Shown here: positions 16,437-25,098 of the stretch, piece after piece
Numbering within the stretch: the first letter of the stretch is position 1
Layout of the letters: each line of letters starts with the position of its first letter
The notes under the pieces: generated by a model
What the model saw: the letters and a program-made list of their open reading frames with translations, nothing else
Database searches by the model: none
Told to the model about the DNA's origin: nothing
Program-made: the position numbers and the translations under genes
Origin: Actinomycetes bacterium
GTDB taxonomy: Bacteria; Actinomycetota; Actinomycetes; Nanopelagicales; Nanopelagicaceae
Direction of reading: 5' to 3'
Length of the DNA: 41,376 nucleotides
Assembly (NCBI GenBank): GCA_025355765.1
Contig: JANXZB010000132.1
Span: forward strand, 1-41,376

Positions 16437-17945
16437 ATGTCACAGACTCCAATTTCACCAGAGGAAGACGACCTACCGGAACAATTGCGGATTAGGCGCG
16501 AAAAGCGCGCAAATCTGCTCGCCCGCGACATCGAGCCCTATCCCGTTTCGGTTCCGCGCACGAAATCTCTCACCATGATCCGCCAGACCTACGAAGGTCT
16601 TGCCATCGATGTGGCCACTGGGGATATTGAGAGCGTTTCCGGGCGAATCATCTTCAAGCGCGATACGGGAAAACTCTGCTTTGCAACTTTGCGAGAAGGC
16701 GATGGCACAACGCTGCAAGCGATGATCTCTCTGGATAAAGTCGGAGAAGATTCTCTTGCCTCGTGGAAGAGTGATATTGATTTAGGCGACATTGTCAGCG
16801 TTACAGGCGAGATCATCACTTCAAAGCGCGGGGAGCTCTCGATCTTGGCCAATGATTGGACTCTTGCTTCCAAAGCATTGCGTCCGCTTCCGAACGAACA
16901 CAAACCCATGTCGGAGGAGACGCGCGTTCGCATGCGTTACGTCGATCTCATCCTCCGCCCTGAGGCTCGCAGCAACGCCCGCCTGCGCCCTGCAGTGATG
17001 CGCTCGCTACGCGACACTTATCACGAGCGCGAGTACTTAGAAGTTGAAACGCCCATGTTGCAGGTTCAACCTGGAGGAGCCGCGGCTCGGCCATTTAAGA
17101 CTTACAGCAACGCATACGACATGGATCTCTTCTTGCGGATTGCACCCGAACTCTTCTTGAAGCGCTGCGTTGTCGGCGGAATCGAACGCGTCTTTGAAAT
17201 CAATCGAAATTTCCGTAATGAAGGCGCCGATTCCAGTCACTCTCCGGAATTCGCGATGATCGAGAGTTACGAGGCGTACGGTGACTGGTTAACTGTCGCC
17301 GAATTAACTCGGGCTCTAATCCAAAATTCCGCCATGGACGTTTTTGGTTCTCACGTTGTCCGCCATCATGATGGACGTGAATCCGATCTTGGTGGGACAT
17401 GGAAGGAAATCTCTTTGTTCGACGCCATTTCTGAAGGCGTCGGCGAACCCGTAACCGCTCAGACGTCGATGGAGGACTTGAAGAAATTCGCTGTGAAATT
17501 AGGTATCAAGATTGATCCCAATTGGATCAAGGGCAAACTCGCCGAGGAAATTTTCGAGCATGTGACCGCTGGCAAACTCAATGAACCGACCTTCGTCATG
17601 GGATTTCCAACCGACAATGCTCCGTTGGTGCGGGCTCATCGCACGATTCCAGGTGTTGTTGAGAAATGGGATCTCTACGTTGACGGCTTTGAGTTGGCAA
17701 CTGGATATTCAGAACTTATTGATCCAGTTATTCAACGCGAGCGTTTAGTCGAGCAGGGTCGACTGGGTGCAAAAGGAGATGTCGAAGCGATGAGCGTCGA
17801 TGAGGACTTCTTGCGGGCGATGGAGTTTGGTATGCCACCGATGGGTGGAATGGGAATGGGCGTCGACCGTTTGCTGATGGCTCTTACCGGTCTTGGGATC
17901 CGCGAAACGATCCTCTTCCCACTCGTGAAGCCAGAGATCGACTAG
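16437..17945 (+). CDS. lysS: Lysyl-tRNA synthetase, class II
   Basis: LysS charges tRNA-Lys. An N-terminal OB-fold anticodon-binding domain (about 55-165) is followed by the class II catalytic core. Motif 2 is FRNEGADSSHSPEFAMIE, and motif 3 is GMGMGVDRLLMALTG with the conserved Arg. The Lys-specific segment DNAPLVRAHRTIPGVVEKWDL and the length of 502 aa fit LysRS rather than AspRS or AsnRS. It stands one transcription unit upstream of argA and clpC. In many actinobacteria lsr2 lies between lysS and clpC; here that place holds argA. Confidence 0.95.
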   Translation: MSQTPISPEEDDLPEQLRIRREKRANLLARDIEPYPVSVPRTKSLTMIRQTYEGLAIDVATGDIESVSGRIIFKRDTGKLCFATLREGDGTTLQAMISLDKVGEDSLASWKSDIDLGDIVSVTGEIITSKRGELSILANDWTLASKALRPLPNEHKPMSEETRVRMRYVDLILRPEARSNARLRPAVMRSLRDTYHEREYLEVETPMLQVQPGGAAARPFKTYSNAYDMDLFLRIAPELFLKRCVVGGIERVFEINRNFRNEGADSSHSPEFAMIESYEAYGDWLTVAELTRALIQNSAMDVFGSHVVRHHDGRESDLGGTWKEISLFDAISEGVGEPVTAQTSMEDLKKFAVKLGIKIDPNWIKGKLAEEIFEHVTAGKLNEPTFVMGFPTDNAPLVRAHRTIPGVVEKWDLYVDGFELATGYSELIDPVIQRERLVEQGRLGAKGDVEAMSVDEDFLRAMEFGMPPMGGMGMGVDRLLMALTGLGIRETILFPLVKPEID

Positions 17946-17947
17946 CA

Positions 17948-18442
17948 ATGGTAGAAATTCGCCCCGCAAAATCCACCGACGTTAAGGGCATCCGAAAACT
18001 CATTGACACATATGCCCCGCAACGCCGACTCCTCTCTAAAGAGACAGTCACCCTCTATGAGAGCGTCCAAGAATTCACCGTTGCAGTTGATAACGGAGAA
18101 GTCATCGGGTGCGGTGCACTCCATGTTCTCTGGGAAGATTTGGCCGAGGTGCGAACGGTCGCAGTTGCTGAGGAATATCGGGGTCAGGGCATCGGCCATC
18201 GAATTCTGGATGCGGTGATCCAGCGTGGCCGCGAAATCGGAGTTAAAAGGATTTTCTGTCTAACTTTTGAAACGGGTTTCTTCGGTCGCCACGGTTTCGA
18301 GGAGATCCACGGGACCCCCGTCGATCCCGAGGTCTACACCCAGTTGCTCCACTCCTACGACACGGGTATCGCTGAATTCCTCGACTTGGAGAGCGTGAAA
18401 CCCAATACCCTGGGAAATACGAGGATGCTGAAGTATTTATAG
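17948..18442 (+). CDS. argA: Short-form N-acetylglutamate synthase (GNAT family)
   Basis: This 164-aa GNAT acetyltransferase resembles the single-domain ArgA of mycobacteria, which acetylates glutamate (and glutamine) to start arginine synthesis, rather than the two-domain ArgA with a kinase-like module. The conserved segments are IGCGALHVLWEDLAEVRTVA and the acetyl-CoA loop EEYRGQGIGHRIL, then FFGRHGFEEI. It begins two bases after the lysS stop and is presumably co-transcribed with it. Another amino-acid acetyltransferase is possible, but the LHV.WEDLAE pattern is fairly specific. Confidence 0.8.
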   Translation: MVEIRPAKSTDVKGIRKLIDTYAPQRRLLSKETVTLYESVQEFTVAVDNGEVIGCGALHVLWEDLAEVRTVAVAEEYRGQGIGHRILDAVIQRGREIGVKRIFCLTFETGFFGRHGFEEIHGTPVDPEVYTQLLHSYDTGIAEFLDLESVKPNTLGNTRMLKYL

Positions 18443-18495
18443 GGCATAAAACCCCCCAACCTGCGGTTATATGGGTCAGACGAAGAGGGTTTCGC

Positions 18496-18519
18496 GCCTA
18501 AACCGCCCTTGGTTTAGGC
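18496..18519 (+). promoter_or_regulatory. Perfect 9-bp palindrome over the putative clpC -10 region
   Basis: GCCTAAACC (18496-18504) and GGTTTAGGC (18511-18519) are exact reverse complements with the spacer GCCCTT. The right arm contains most of TAGGCT (18515-18520), a hexamer also found as a -10 box at three other genes in this window. A repressor or activator bound here would sit directly on the clpC promoter. No T-run follows on either strand, so a classical terminator is less likely. It does not visibly match the HspR inverted repeat or the ClgR box as I remember them. Confidence 0.5.
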
Positions 18520-18555
18520 TAAGAGGAGCAGGTAAAAAGATAAAAGGAGTCGGCG

Positions 18556-21063
18556 ATGTTTGAGCGATTTACGGATAGGGCCAGGCGCGTTGTCGTACTG
18601 GCGCAAGAAGAAGCCCGCATGCTCAATCACAATTACATCGGCACCGAGCACATCCTGCTTGGCCTGATCCACGAAGGCGAAGGCGTTGCCGCTAAAGCCC
18701 TTGAATCCCTCGGTATCTCTCTGGAAGCTGTGCGCTCGCAGGTTGAAGAAATCATCGGCCAAGGCCAGCAAGCACCAAGTGGTCATATTCCATTTACTCC
18801 CCGCGCCAAGAAGGTACTCGAACTTTCCCTGCGCGAGGCACTGCAGTTGGGTCATAACTACATCGGTACCGAACATATTTTGCTGGGACTCATTCGTGAA
18901 GGCGAAGGCGTAGCGGCACAAGTTTTGATGAAGTTGGGCGCCGATCTCTCTCGAGTTCGCCAACAGGTCATCCAACTTCTCTCTGGTTACCAGGGCAAAG
19001 AGCCCGTCACCACCGGCGGACCAGCCGAAGGCACACCTTCGACCTCTCTTATTCTCGACCAATTTGGGCGCAATCTCACCCAGGCAGCTCGCGAAGGCAA
19101 GCTCGATCCGGTTATTGGTCGCGAGAAGGAAATCGAGCGCGTCATGCAGGTTCTCTCCCGTCGCACCAAGAACAACCCAGTTCTTATTGGGGAGCCAGGG
19201 GTCGGAAAGACCGCAGTAGTTGAAGGACTTGCCCAGGCAATTGTTCGTGGAGATGTCCCGGAGACTTTGAAGGACAAGCAACTCTATTCTCTCGACCTCG
19301 GCGCCCTTGTTGCCGGTAGTCGCTACCGTGGAGATTTCGAAGAGCGCCTGAAGAAGGTCTTGAAAGAGATCCGCACACGCGGTGACATTATTTTGTTCAT
19401 CGATGAGATTCATACCCTTGTCGGTGCAGGGGCTGCAGAAGGTGCCATCGATGCTGCAAGCATTTTGAAACCGATGCTCGCGCGTGGCGAACTCCAGACA
19501 ATCGGTGCGACGACACTTGATGAGTACCGCAAGCACCTTGAGAAGGACGCCGCACTCGAGCGACGCTTCCAGCCAATCCAAGTTGCCGAGCCAACACTGG
19601 AACACACCATCGCTATCCTTAAAGGACTGCGCGACCGTTACGAGTCACATCACCGCGTATCGATTTCGGATGCGGCAATAGTTGCGGCTGCAACTCTGGC
19701 TGATCGCTATGTATCCGATCGATTCCTGCCAGATAAGGCAATCGATTTGATCGACGAGGCAGGCTCGCGTCTGCGTATTCGTCGCATGACTGCGCCTCCT
19801 GAGTTGCGTGAGTTTGACGACAAGATCGCCAATGTTCGCCGCGAAAAGGAATCGGCCATTGACAGCCAGGATTTTGAAAAGGCTGCTTCCTTGCGCGATA
19901 ACGAGAAACAACTCATGAACGAGAAGCACGAGCGCGAAAAGACCTGGAAAGCCGGAGATCTCGACATGGTCACCGAAGTTGATGAAGAGCTCATTGCTGA
20001 AGTTCTTTCTACGGCGACCGGAATTCCCGTCTTCAAATTGACGGAAGAGGAGACCGCACGTCTTCTTCACATGGAGGACGAACTCCATCGCCGCGTGATC
20101 GGCCAAGATCAGGCGATCAAGGCACTTTCCCAGGCAATTCGTCGCACCCGCGCAGGTCTTAAAGATCCAAAGCGCCCAGGTGGCTCCTTCATCTTCGCCG
20201 GTCCTTCCGGAGTCGGTAAGACCGAACTCTCACGCACACTTGCTGCGTTCTTGTTCGGCACAGCCGACGCGTTGATCCAACTCGATATGTCTGAATACTC
20301 AGAGCGCCACACGGCTTCGCGTCTATTTGGTGCGCCTCCCGGATACGTCGGCTACGACGAGGGTGGCCAGTTGACTGAGAAAGTTCGCCGCAAGCCATTC
20401 TCTGTTGTGCTCTTTGACGAGATCGAAAAAGCACACCCAGATATCTTCAACTCACTTCTTCAGGTCCTTGAAGACGGACGTCTTACAGACTCACAAGGTC
20501 GCGTCGTTGATTTCAAGAACACTGTCATCATCATGACAACCAACCTCGGTACGCGCGATATCTCAAAGGGCGCGGGCCTTGGCTTTGCAAACTCTGAGGA
20601 TGAACTAAGCAACTACGAGCGGATGAAGTCAAAGGTCGGTGACGAACTCAAGACTCACTTCCGTCCCGAATTCCTCAACCGCATTGACGACATTATCGTC
20701 TTCCACCAATTGACCAGACCCGAAATTGTTCAGATTGTTGATCTCATGATTACCAACCTCGATGATCGCCTCAAGGCCAAGGACATGGCAATTGAATTGA
20801 CTACTGCGGCTAAGGATCTACTTGCCCTACGTGGTTATGACCCATTGCTTGGAGCCAGACCGCTGCGTCGAACCATCCAACGAGAGATCGAGGACAGTTT
20901 GTCCGAGAAGATCCTCTTTGGTGAGTTGAAAGCTGGGGAGATCGTGCTTGTCGACGTTGAGGGAGAAGGCACCGAGGCGAAGTTCACCTTTGCCGGCTCG
21001 CCGAAATCTCTTGCTCCTGACTCTCCGGTTGATCTGGCCGAAACCGAAGCGCCAACTGCCTAA
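18556..21063 (+). CDS. clpC: ATP-dependent Clp protease ATPase subunit ClpC
   Basis: ClpC is the Hsp100 unfoldase that feeds ClpP. Two Clp-N repeats occupy about 1-145, each with [14 protein letters not shown]. The first AAA domain has Walker A GEPGVGKT (about 213-220) and [10 protein letters not shown] short middle domain contains a UVR-like segment (about 425-460, [15 protein letters not shown]). The second AAA domain has Walker A GPSGVGKT (about 549-556) and LFDEIEKAH. The length (835 aa) and the short UVR-type middle domain exclude ClpB. Unlike many neighbours it has a true leader with AAAGGAG eight bases before the ATG. A small kinase-like gene follows after nine bases. Confidence 0.96.
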   Translation: MFERFTDRARRVVVLAQEEARMLNHNYIGTEHILLGLIHEGEGVAAKALESLGISLEAVRSQVEEIIGQGQQAPSGHIPFTPRAKKVLELSLREALQLGHNYIGTEHILLGLIREGEGVAAQVLMKLGADLSRVRQQVIQLLSGYQGKEPVTTGGPAEGTPSTSLILDQFGRNLTQAAREGKLDPVIGREKEIERVMQVLSRRTKNNPVLIGEPGVGKTAVVEGLAQAIVRGDVPETLKDKQLYSLDLGALVAGSRYRGDFEERLKKVLKEIRTRGDIILFIDEIHTLVGAGAAEGAIDAASILKPMLARGELQTIGATTLDEYRKHLEKDAALERRFQPIQVAEPTLEHTIAILKGLRDRYESHHRVSISDAAIVAAATLADRYVSDRFLPDKAIDLIDEAGSRLRIRRMTAPPELREFDDKIANVRREKESAIDSQDFEKAASLRDNEKQLMNEKHEREKTWKAGDLDMVTEVDEELIAEVLSTATGIPVFKLTEEETARLLHMEDELHRRVIGQDQAIKALSQAIRRTRAGLKDPKRPGGSFIFAGPSGVGKTELSRTLAAFLFGTADALIQLDMSEYSERHTASRLFGAPPGYVGYDEGGQLTEKVRRKPFSVVLFDEIEKAHPDIFNSLLQVLEDGRLTDSQGRVVDFKNTVIIMTTNLGTRDISKGAGLGFANSEDELSNYERMKSKVGDELKTHFRPEFLNRIDDIIVFHQLTRPEIVQIVDLMITNLDDRLKAKDMAIELTTAAKDLLALRGYDPLLGARPLRRTIQREIEDSLSEKILFGELKAGEIVLVDVEGEGTEAKFTFAGSPKSLAPDSPVDLAETEAPTA

Positions 21064-21072
21064 GTTCCGGCA

Positions 21073-21408
21073 ATGGCGGTAAAACGACCACCCACGTTCT
21101 TTCTACTTTGCGGTCCGGCATCTACCACTAAAGCTGTTCTGGTGGAATCTGTGAAAGAGGAATTCGGCGTTGAAGTCATATCGGTTGACGGCGTAAATGC
21201 GCGTCGCGGATATGCCATCGGGGATCCTCGCGTTGATGGCGTAATTCTTGATGAAGCCGTTGAAGTTATTCTCTTTGAGATCATTACCGCTGGAATGTCA
21301 GATCAATCAATCGCGATTGATGTCACCTCCGGAGATCAATCAACAATTGATCGATATATCGCGAACGCTAAAAGTGCGGGAATGAAAGTAGAAGTCCTTA
21401 CTTCTTAG
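21073..21408 (+). CDS. Small protein resembling a degenerate P-loop kinase
   Basis: The 111-aa product starts with TFFLLCGPASTTKAVLVESV, which has the beta-strand, loop and helix layout of a P-loop kinase, but the loop reads GPASTTK where an active kinase would have a GxxGxGK[ST]-like loop. The second half, SIAIDVTSGDQSTIDRYIAN followed by AKSAGMKVEVL, matches the pattern of the predicted-kinase (AAA_33-like) family, where an Asp-x-Thr-Asn element precedes a helix and the next strand. It is shorter than such kinases, having no C-terminal half. It begins nine bases after clpC and is probably co-transcribed. I give no function; a non-catalytic nucleotide-binding or adaptor role is one possibility. 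Its end overlaps the convergent next gene by 11 bases. Confidence 0.6.
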   Translation: MAVKRPPTFFLLCGPASTTKAVLVESVKEEFGVEVISVDGVNARRGYAIGDPRVDGVILDEAVEVILFEIITAGMSDQSIAIDVTSGDQSTIDRYIANAKSAGMKVEVLTS

Positions 21409-21958
21409 TGCCGTTCCATTTCACATTTCCAAGGGCAACAAGCCCGACGATCAGGAGAACTTGAATCAGGATCGCAATTGGCGAAGTGAATTCCTTTTGA
21501 ATTATCTGTCCTAGCGACGTCTCTTTGAGGACGCTCGCACCGGAAACATAGATTGAATAACTGATCAGCCGTCCTCCTGCAAAGGCAAGAAGTATCGGTC
21601 CTAATGCAATCCGCTTGATTATTCCTGCGGCCTCAAATAGTTGAGCAGATGAAATCGGTGAGAGGAAAAATAACGTCAATAGACCGAAAGCCCGTCTAGG
21701 ATTCTCTTCGATTTTCGCGCCGATTCTCTCCATGTTTGCCACGTATCCCTTAGGCAGCCATCCCCTAATGGCTCGAAATACATTGGCAAGAATTGCTCGA
21801 CCTAAAGTGGCGCTCAAAACGCCAAGGAGCACAAGTGCTACTGGATTCATGTGATGGCGAAGGGTGAAGAACACGAGTATTGACCACGTCGGGGGAGCAA
21901 AAGCGGGAAGCAAGTTGGCGCCCGCGATTACCGCTACCGCTAGCAAATAGTGCGACAC
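21398..21958 (-). CDS. Multi-pass membrane protein of unknown function
   Basis: This 186-aa protein has about five hydrophobic segments: 1-20, 27-50, 93-125, 126-145 and 155-178. The opening ANLLPAFAPPTW and the central ENPRRAFGLLTLFFLSPISSAQLFEAAG resemble small membrane proteins distantly related to the DedA/VTT type, but I cannot assign it firmly. The start is a GTG at 21958 with TAGGCT exactly six bases upstream and no Shine-Dalgarno, supporting a leaderless transcript. It lies downstream of mutY and radA on the same strand, 24 bases from the mutY stop, and converges on the clpC unit. Confidence 0.7.
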   Translation of the reverse strand: MSHYLLAVAVIAGANLLPAFAPPTWSILVFFTLRHHMNPVALVLLGVLSATLGRAILANVFRAIRGWLPKGYVANMERIGAKIEENPRRAFGLLTLFFLSPISSAQLFEAAGIIKRIALGPILLAFAGGRLISYSIYVSGASVLKETSLGQIIQKEFTSPIAILIQVLLIVGLVALGNVKWNGTKK

Positions 21959-21964
21959 ATCTAA

Positions 21965-21970
21965 AGCCTA
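21965..21970 (-). promoter_or_regulatory. -10 box (TAGGCT) of the membrane-protein gene
   Basis: On the minus strand TAGGCT ends six bases before the GTG at 21958, in the 24-base gap after mutY. TTGCCC lies 15 bases further upstream as a weak -35. It implies that this gene has its own leaderless promoter despite following mutY closely. Confidence 0.6.
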
Positions 21971-21982
21971 GGGGTTTTATGG

Positions 21983-22831
21983 CTAGGGCAAGGCATAGAG
22001 GGAACTCTCGTTTAAAGAAATGAGACCGTCGGTGATGAGCGTGGAGAGCGCCCTTTCCAACTGCGAATCGTCGTGCCAGAGTTTCTCGAGTTCGAACTTA
22101 TTAAGTGAGGCATTCTCTCTGAGTGCTTGCACGATGACGCCGCGACATTGACGATCGGTGCCGTGCCAACCCTGAGTTCTGCGCGGAATATCGGATGCTA
22201 GATAGCCGGTTGCTCTCCATCGGCACGTTGAAGCCAGCGGACATTCCTCGCACTTCGGAGTGCGCGCGGTACAGACCAGCGCACCGAGTTCCATGGTGGC
22301 TGCGGCCCAAACGTGAGCGTTCACTTTTGGGATCAATTTCGTTCGAGCAACTCGTTCTTGATTGGACAGACTCACTTTGGGTGATTCGATCCCATCTAGA
22401 ACGCGGGCGAAGAGCCTTCGGATATTGATATCTAGCACGAGAGATCTGGCGTCATATGCGAAGGCGGCAATTGCTGCCGCCGTGTATTCGCCAATACCTG
22501 GCAAGGCGCGGAGTTCTTCCTCAGCATCAGGAACTTTTCCATTGAAGTCATGAGAAATGATTTTTGCGCATTCATGAAGGCGAAGTGCTCTTCGCGGATA
22601 GCCAAGGCGACCCCAAGCGGTGATGACTTCGGCGGTCGAGGCCGATGCTAAATCCTGCGGAGTTGGCCAGCGGGACATCCACTCGTTCCATTTAGGTAGG
22701 ACGCGAACGACGGGAGTTTGTTGGAGCATGAACTCGCTCACCAAGATGCCCCAAGGAGTCGCGTTGCGCCATGGAAGATCGCGCTTATTTGCCGCAAACC
22801 AATCAAGGATCGCTATTTCTAGGGAACTCAT
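21983..22831 (-). CDS. mutY: A/G-specific adenine DNA glycosylase
   Basis: MutY removes adenine mispaired with 8-oxoguanine. The catalytic Glu is E33 in SEFMLQQTPV, the helix-hairpin-helix is ALPGIGEYTAAAI (about 109-121) and the catalytic Asp is D134 in LVLDINIRR. A [4Fe-4S] cluster is bound by C187, C194, C197 and C203 (C-x6-C-x2-C-x5-C). The 282-aa length leaves a short C-terminal region, so the MutT-like 8-oxoG recognition domain of longer homologues is reduced, as in other actinobacteria. Its ATG overlaps the radA stop by four bases, coupling two DNA-repair genes. Confidence 0.94.
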   Translation of the reverse strand: MSSLEIAILDWFAANKRDLPWRNATPWGILVSEFMLQQTPVVRVLPKWNEWMSRWPTPQDLASASTAEVITAWGRLGYPRRALRLHECAKIISHDFNGKVPDAEEELRALPGIGEYTAAAIAAFAYDARSLVLDINIRRLFARVLDGIESPKVSLSNQERVARTKLIPKVNAHVWAAATMELGALVCTARTPKCEECPLASTCRWRATGYLASDIPRRTQGWHGTDRQCRGVIVQALRENASLNKFELEKLWHDDSQLERALSTLITDGLISLNESSLYALP

Positions 22832-24195
22832 TCCCCAGTGATCTTCACCCGTTGCAAAGCTTGATCCAAACGCGAGACTTCAACGATCTCCATACCGGGG
22901 ATCCTTGTCTCGCTGCCCTGCGGAACCAATGCCCGTTTGAAGCCAAGGCGGTATGCCTCGGCGAGACGACGTTCGACTCCGCTGACCTTGCGAATTTCAC
23001 CTGCCAGTCCAACTTCGCCGATTGCAACGAGATCTCCGGGAAGTGCTAATCCTTTTGCAGCCGAGGCAACGGCGAGGGCGAGTGCAAGATCTGCTGCCGG
23101 CTCGCTCATCTTCATTCCGCCAACGGTTGCGGCATAGACATCACGACCGGCAATACGGATGTTGGCACGAAGCTCGAGAACCGCCAATGTCATCGAGGTA
23201 CGGGCAGAATCAAGACCACTGGTAACACGACGGGCGTTGCCATAATCGTTATCGCGCCCGGCGCCAACTAGCGCCTGAATTTCTGCAAGGAGTGGCCGTC
23301 GCCCCTCAAGGGTGACGGTGACGCAAGTACCAGGCACTGGTTCTGTATGTCGAGTGGTGAATAGTCCGGTGGGATCTACGACGCTTTCTATTCCTCCGTC
23401 ATTTAAGTCAAAGCAACCGACCTCATCGCTTGCACCAAACCGGTTCTTGGTTGCGCGGATGAGGCGAAGGCGCGAATGTCTCTCGCCTTCGAAGGAGAGC
23501 ACAACGTCGACGATGTGTTCGAGAAGTCTTGGTCCGGCGATTGAGCCGTCCTTTGTCACGTGACCAACCAACAGCAAGGTGATGTCGCGTTCTTTCGCAA
23601 TACGGATCAACGCCGCTGCTACTTCGCGCACTTGCGTAACTCCGCCAGCTGCGCCTTCTGCAGCGGCGCTGTTCATCGTCTGGATGCTGTCAATGATGAG
23701 CAGTTGCGGTTGCACAGCATCGATATGCGTGATGACGGCGCCAAGATCGTTCTCCGATGCCAGCCACAGAATCGGATCAACCGCTCCGATACGTTCGGCG
23801 CGAAGACGGACCTGCGACGCTGATTCTTCTCCGCTTATGAAGAGAGATCGGATTCCGCGTGATGCGCTCTTGGCGGCAACGGTGAGTAGAAGCGTGGATT
23901 TTCCAACGCCTGGTTCGCCAGCGAGAAGGATGGCAGCCCCTGGGACCAGACCTCCGCCGAGAACTCGGTCAAGTTCGCTAACCCCTGTAGAGCGTGCCGC
24001 AGCAGATGAGAGGTCTACATCCCCGATTGGTGTTGCAACTCTGGTGACGGCTCCGGGCACGAGCGAGAGGCGCTTGGGTGCGGCAATTTCTTCGACGCTT
24101 CCCCAGACTTGGCATTCTCCGCAACGGCCAACCCATTTATTGGTGGTCCAACCGCATTCAGAACAGCGGTACGGATCCTTCTCGGGTTTTGCCAT
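22828..24195 (-). CDS. radA: DNA repair protein RadA (Sms)
   Basis: RadA is a RecA-like branch-migration helicase acting in recombinational repair. The N-terminal zinc finger has C11, C14, C25 and C28. The ATPase core has Walker A GEPGVGKS (93-100) and the RadA-specific KNRFG motif in RATKNRFGASDEVG. The C-terminal third is the Lon-protease-like domain (VGGMKMSEPAADLALALAVA). The length is 455 aa. TAGGCT lies six bases upstream of the ATG with no Shine-Dalgarno. disA, which often follows radA in actinobacteria, is replaced here by mutY. Confidence 0.95.
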   Translation of the reverse strand: MAKPEKDPYRCSECGWTTNKWVGRCGECQVWGSVEEIAAPKRLSLVPGAVTRVATPIGDVDLSSAAARSTGVSELDRVLGGGLVPGAAILLAGEPGVGKSTLLLTVAAKSASRGIRSLFISGEESASQVRLRAERIGAVDPILWLASENDLGAVITHIDAVQPQLLIIDSIQTMNSAAAEGAAGGVTQVREVAAALIRIAKERDITLLLVGHVTKDGSIAGPRLLEHIVDVVLSFEGERHSRLRLIRATKNRFGASDEVGCFDLNDGGIESVVDPTGLFTTRHTEPVPGTCVTVTLEGRRPLLAEIQALVGAGRDNDYGNARRVTSGLDSARTSMTLAVLELRANIRIAGRDVYAATVGGMKMSEPAADLALALAVASAAKGLALPGDLVAIGEVGLAGEIRKVSGVERRLAEAYRLGFKRALVPQGSETRIPGMEIVEVSRLDQALQRVKITGE

Positions 24196-24201
24196 GGGGA
24201 C

Positions 24202-24207
24202 AGCCTA
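24202..24207 (-). promoter_or_regulatory. -10 box (TAGGCT) of a probable leaderless radA-mutY promoter
   Basis: On the minus strand TAGGCT ends six bases before the radA ATG (spacer GTCCCC). It lies in the 35-base gap after the Cys-cluster gene, so radA-mutY can be expressed separately from that gene. Confidence 0.6.
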
Positions 24208-24230
24208 GAGCGAAGGTGTGACGGTTGGCG

Positions 24231-25049
24231 CTATCCCTTTAGGAGGTCGGCGGCGAGGGTGGCCGGGTGCTGGATCACGAATAATGGGAGAGACCGCTTG
24301 GATATCTCAGAGATCGCGGCCATTCGCGCATCGCAATGCTTGGCAAGTATGTCGTAGGCCTGTTGTCCAAGGAGGGCAACGAGTTCCACGCGGTTGGAGA
24401 TATATACGGGCTCTGTTCCAACGTGGGCATCAGAGTCGCTGGTGCAGTACCAGTCGAAATCATTACCGCCATCGCCCCAAGCCAGGCGCTCGTATTCTCC
24501 GATTACCGTGACGGAGTATTCGCGATCTCCAACTTCTCGGGTTTCAAAGCTGCGACGCATCGGCAACTGCCAACATACATCTGGTTTTGTCTCGACAAAG
24601 TGGCGGCTTTCCTTCAATGCCAAATGGTGGAGGACGCAACCGAATGATCCTGTAAACCCTTCAGCTTCGTAACCTTTGCGATTGAGGAAGATGCACGAAC
24701 CGTTTACTGTTCGAGTCTTCCGCTCGTTCTCAGCATCTTTTTCGGAAATATTTAGATCTCCGCCGAAACGCTTTGGGCGCGACTCCACGTAGAACTGCCA
24801 CATGTCGGGGGTGAGGTCGGCGGCGGATTTAAGAACGCGTGCTTCATCATCCTCATCGGAATACATGGCACCTTCTGTGCAACATCCATCATTTGGACGA
24901 TCAGCGAAGACGCCTTTGCAGCCATCTCCATAAATGCAGGTCCAATATGACGTCAGCCAAGTGAGATCGCATTTGAAGATCTCAAGCTCGTCGTTTGGAT
25001 CCGTGAATTCAAACCAATCGCGCGCGAAACCCGGTTTCGTTTCAGACAT
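24231..25049 (-). CDS. Cys-cluster protein of unknown function (DUF3109/YkgJ-like)
   Basis: The 272-aa product has a Cys-rich N-terminal half: C27, C38, C44, C56, C57, C119, C138 and C159. The spacing includes DGCCTEGA, SCIFL, FGCVLHHLAL and KPDVCWQLPM. The last three follow the DUF3109/YkgJ-type arrangement (C..L, GC.LH..AL, KP..C...P), which is thought to bind a metal or Fe-S cluster. The C-terminal half is mixed alpha/beta with no recognisable motif. No signal peptide is present, so it should be cytoplasmic. It lies upstream of radA-mutY and divergent from proC. A role linked to DNA repair would be guesswork from position alone. Confidence 0.72.
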   Translation of the reverse strand: MSETKPGFARDWFEFTDPNDELEIFKCDLTWLTSYWTCIYGDGCKGVFADRPNDGCCTEGAMYSDEDDEARVLKSAADLTPDMWQFYVESRPKRFGGDLNISEKDAENERKTRTVNGSCIFLNRKGYEAEGFTGSFGCVLHHLALKESRHFVETKPDVCWQLPMRRSFETREVGDREYSVTVIGEYERLAWGDGGNDFDWYCTSDSDAHVGTEPVYISNRVELVALLGQQAYDILAKHCDARMAAISEISKRSLPLFVIQHPATLAADLLKG

Positions 25050-25057
25050 AGTGGGTG

Positions 25058-25063
25058 AGCCTA
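25058..25063 (-). promoter_or_regulatory. -10 box (TAGGCT) of the Cys-cluster gene
   Basis: On the minus strand TAGGCT ends eight bases before the ATG at 25049, with no Shine-Dalgarno between. It shares the 61-base divergent region with the proC promoter. Confidence 0.5.
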
Positions 25064-25098
25064 CGGGTTATTGCGTGTTTACGCACATCAGTTGCAGG

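Noticed and set aside
18443-18495. tRNA or small RNA in the argA-clpC gap
   Set aside because: No cloverleaf arms or anticodon stem can be drawn; the region holds only a C-run and weak pairing.
18514-19605. Long open frame antisense to clpC (363 codons)
   Set aside because: It lies wholly opposite conserved ClpC motifs, has no recognisable domain, and its length is explained by codon bias of the sense strand.
25072-25085. TGCGT-GTTT-ACGCA as an operator or terminator between the Cys-cluster gene and proC
   Set aside because: Five-base arms in a region this long are expected by chance, and no T-run follows.
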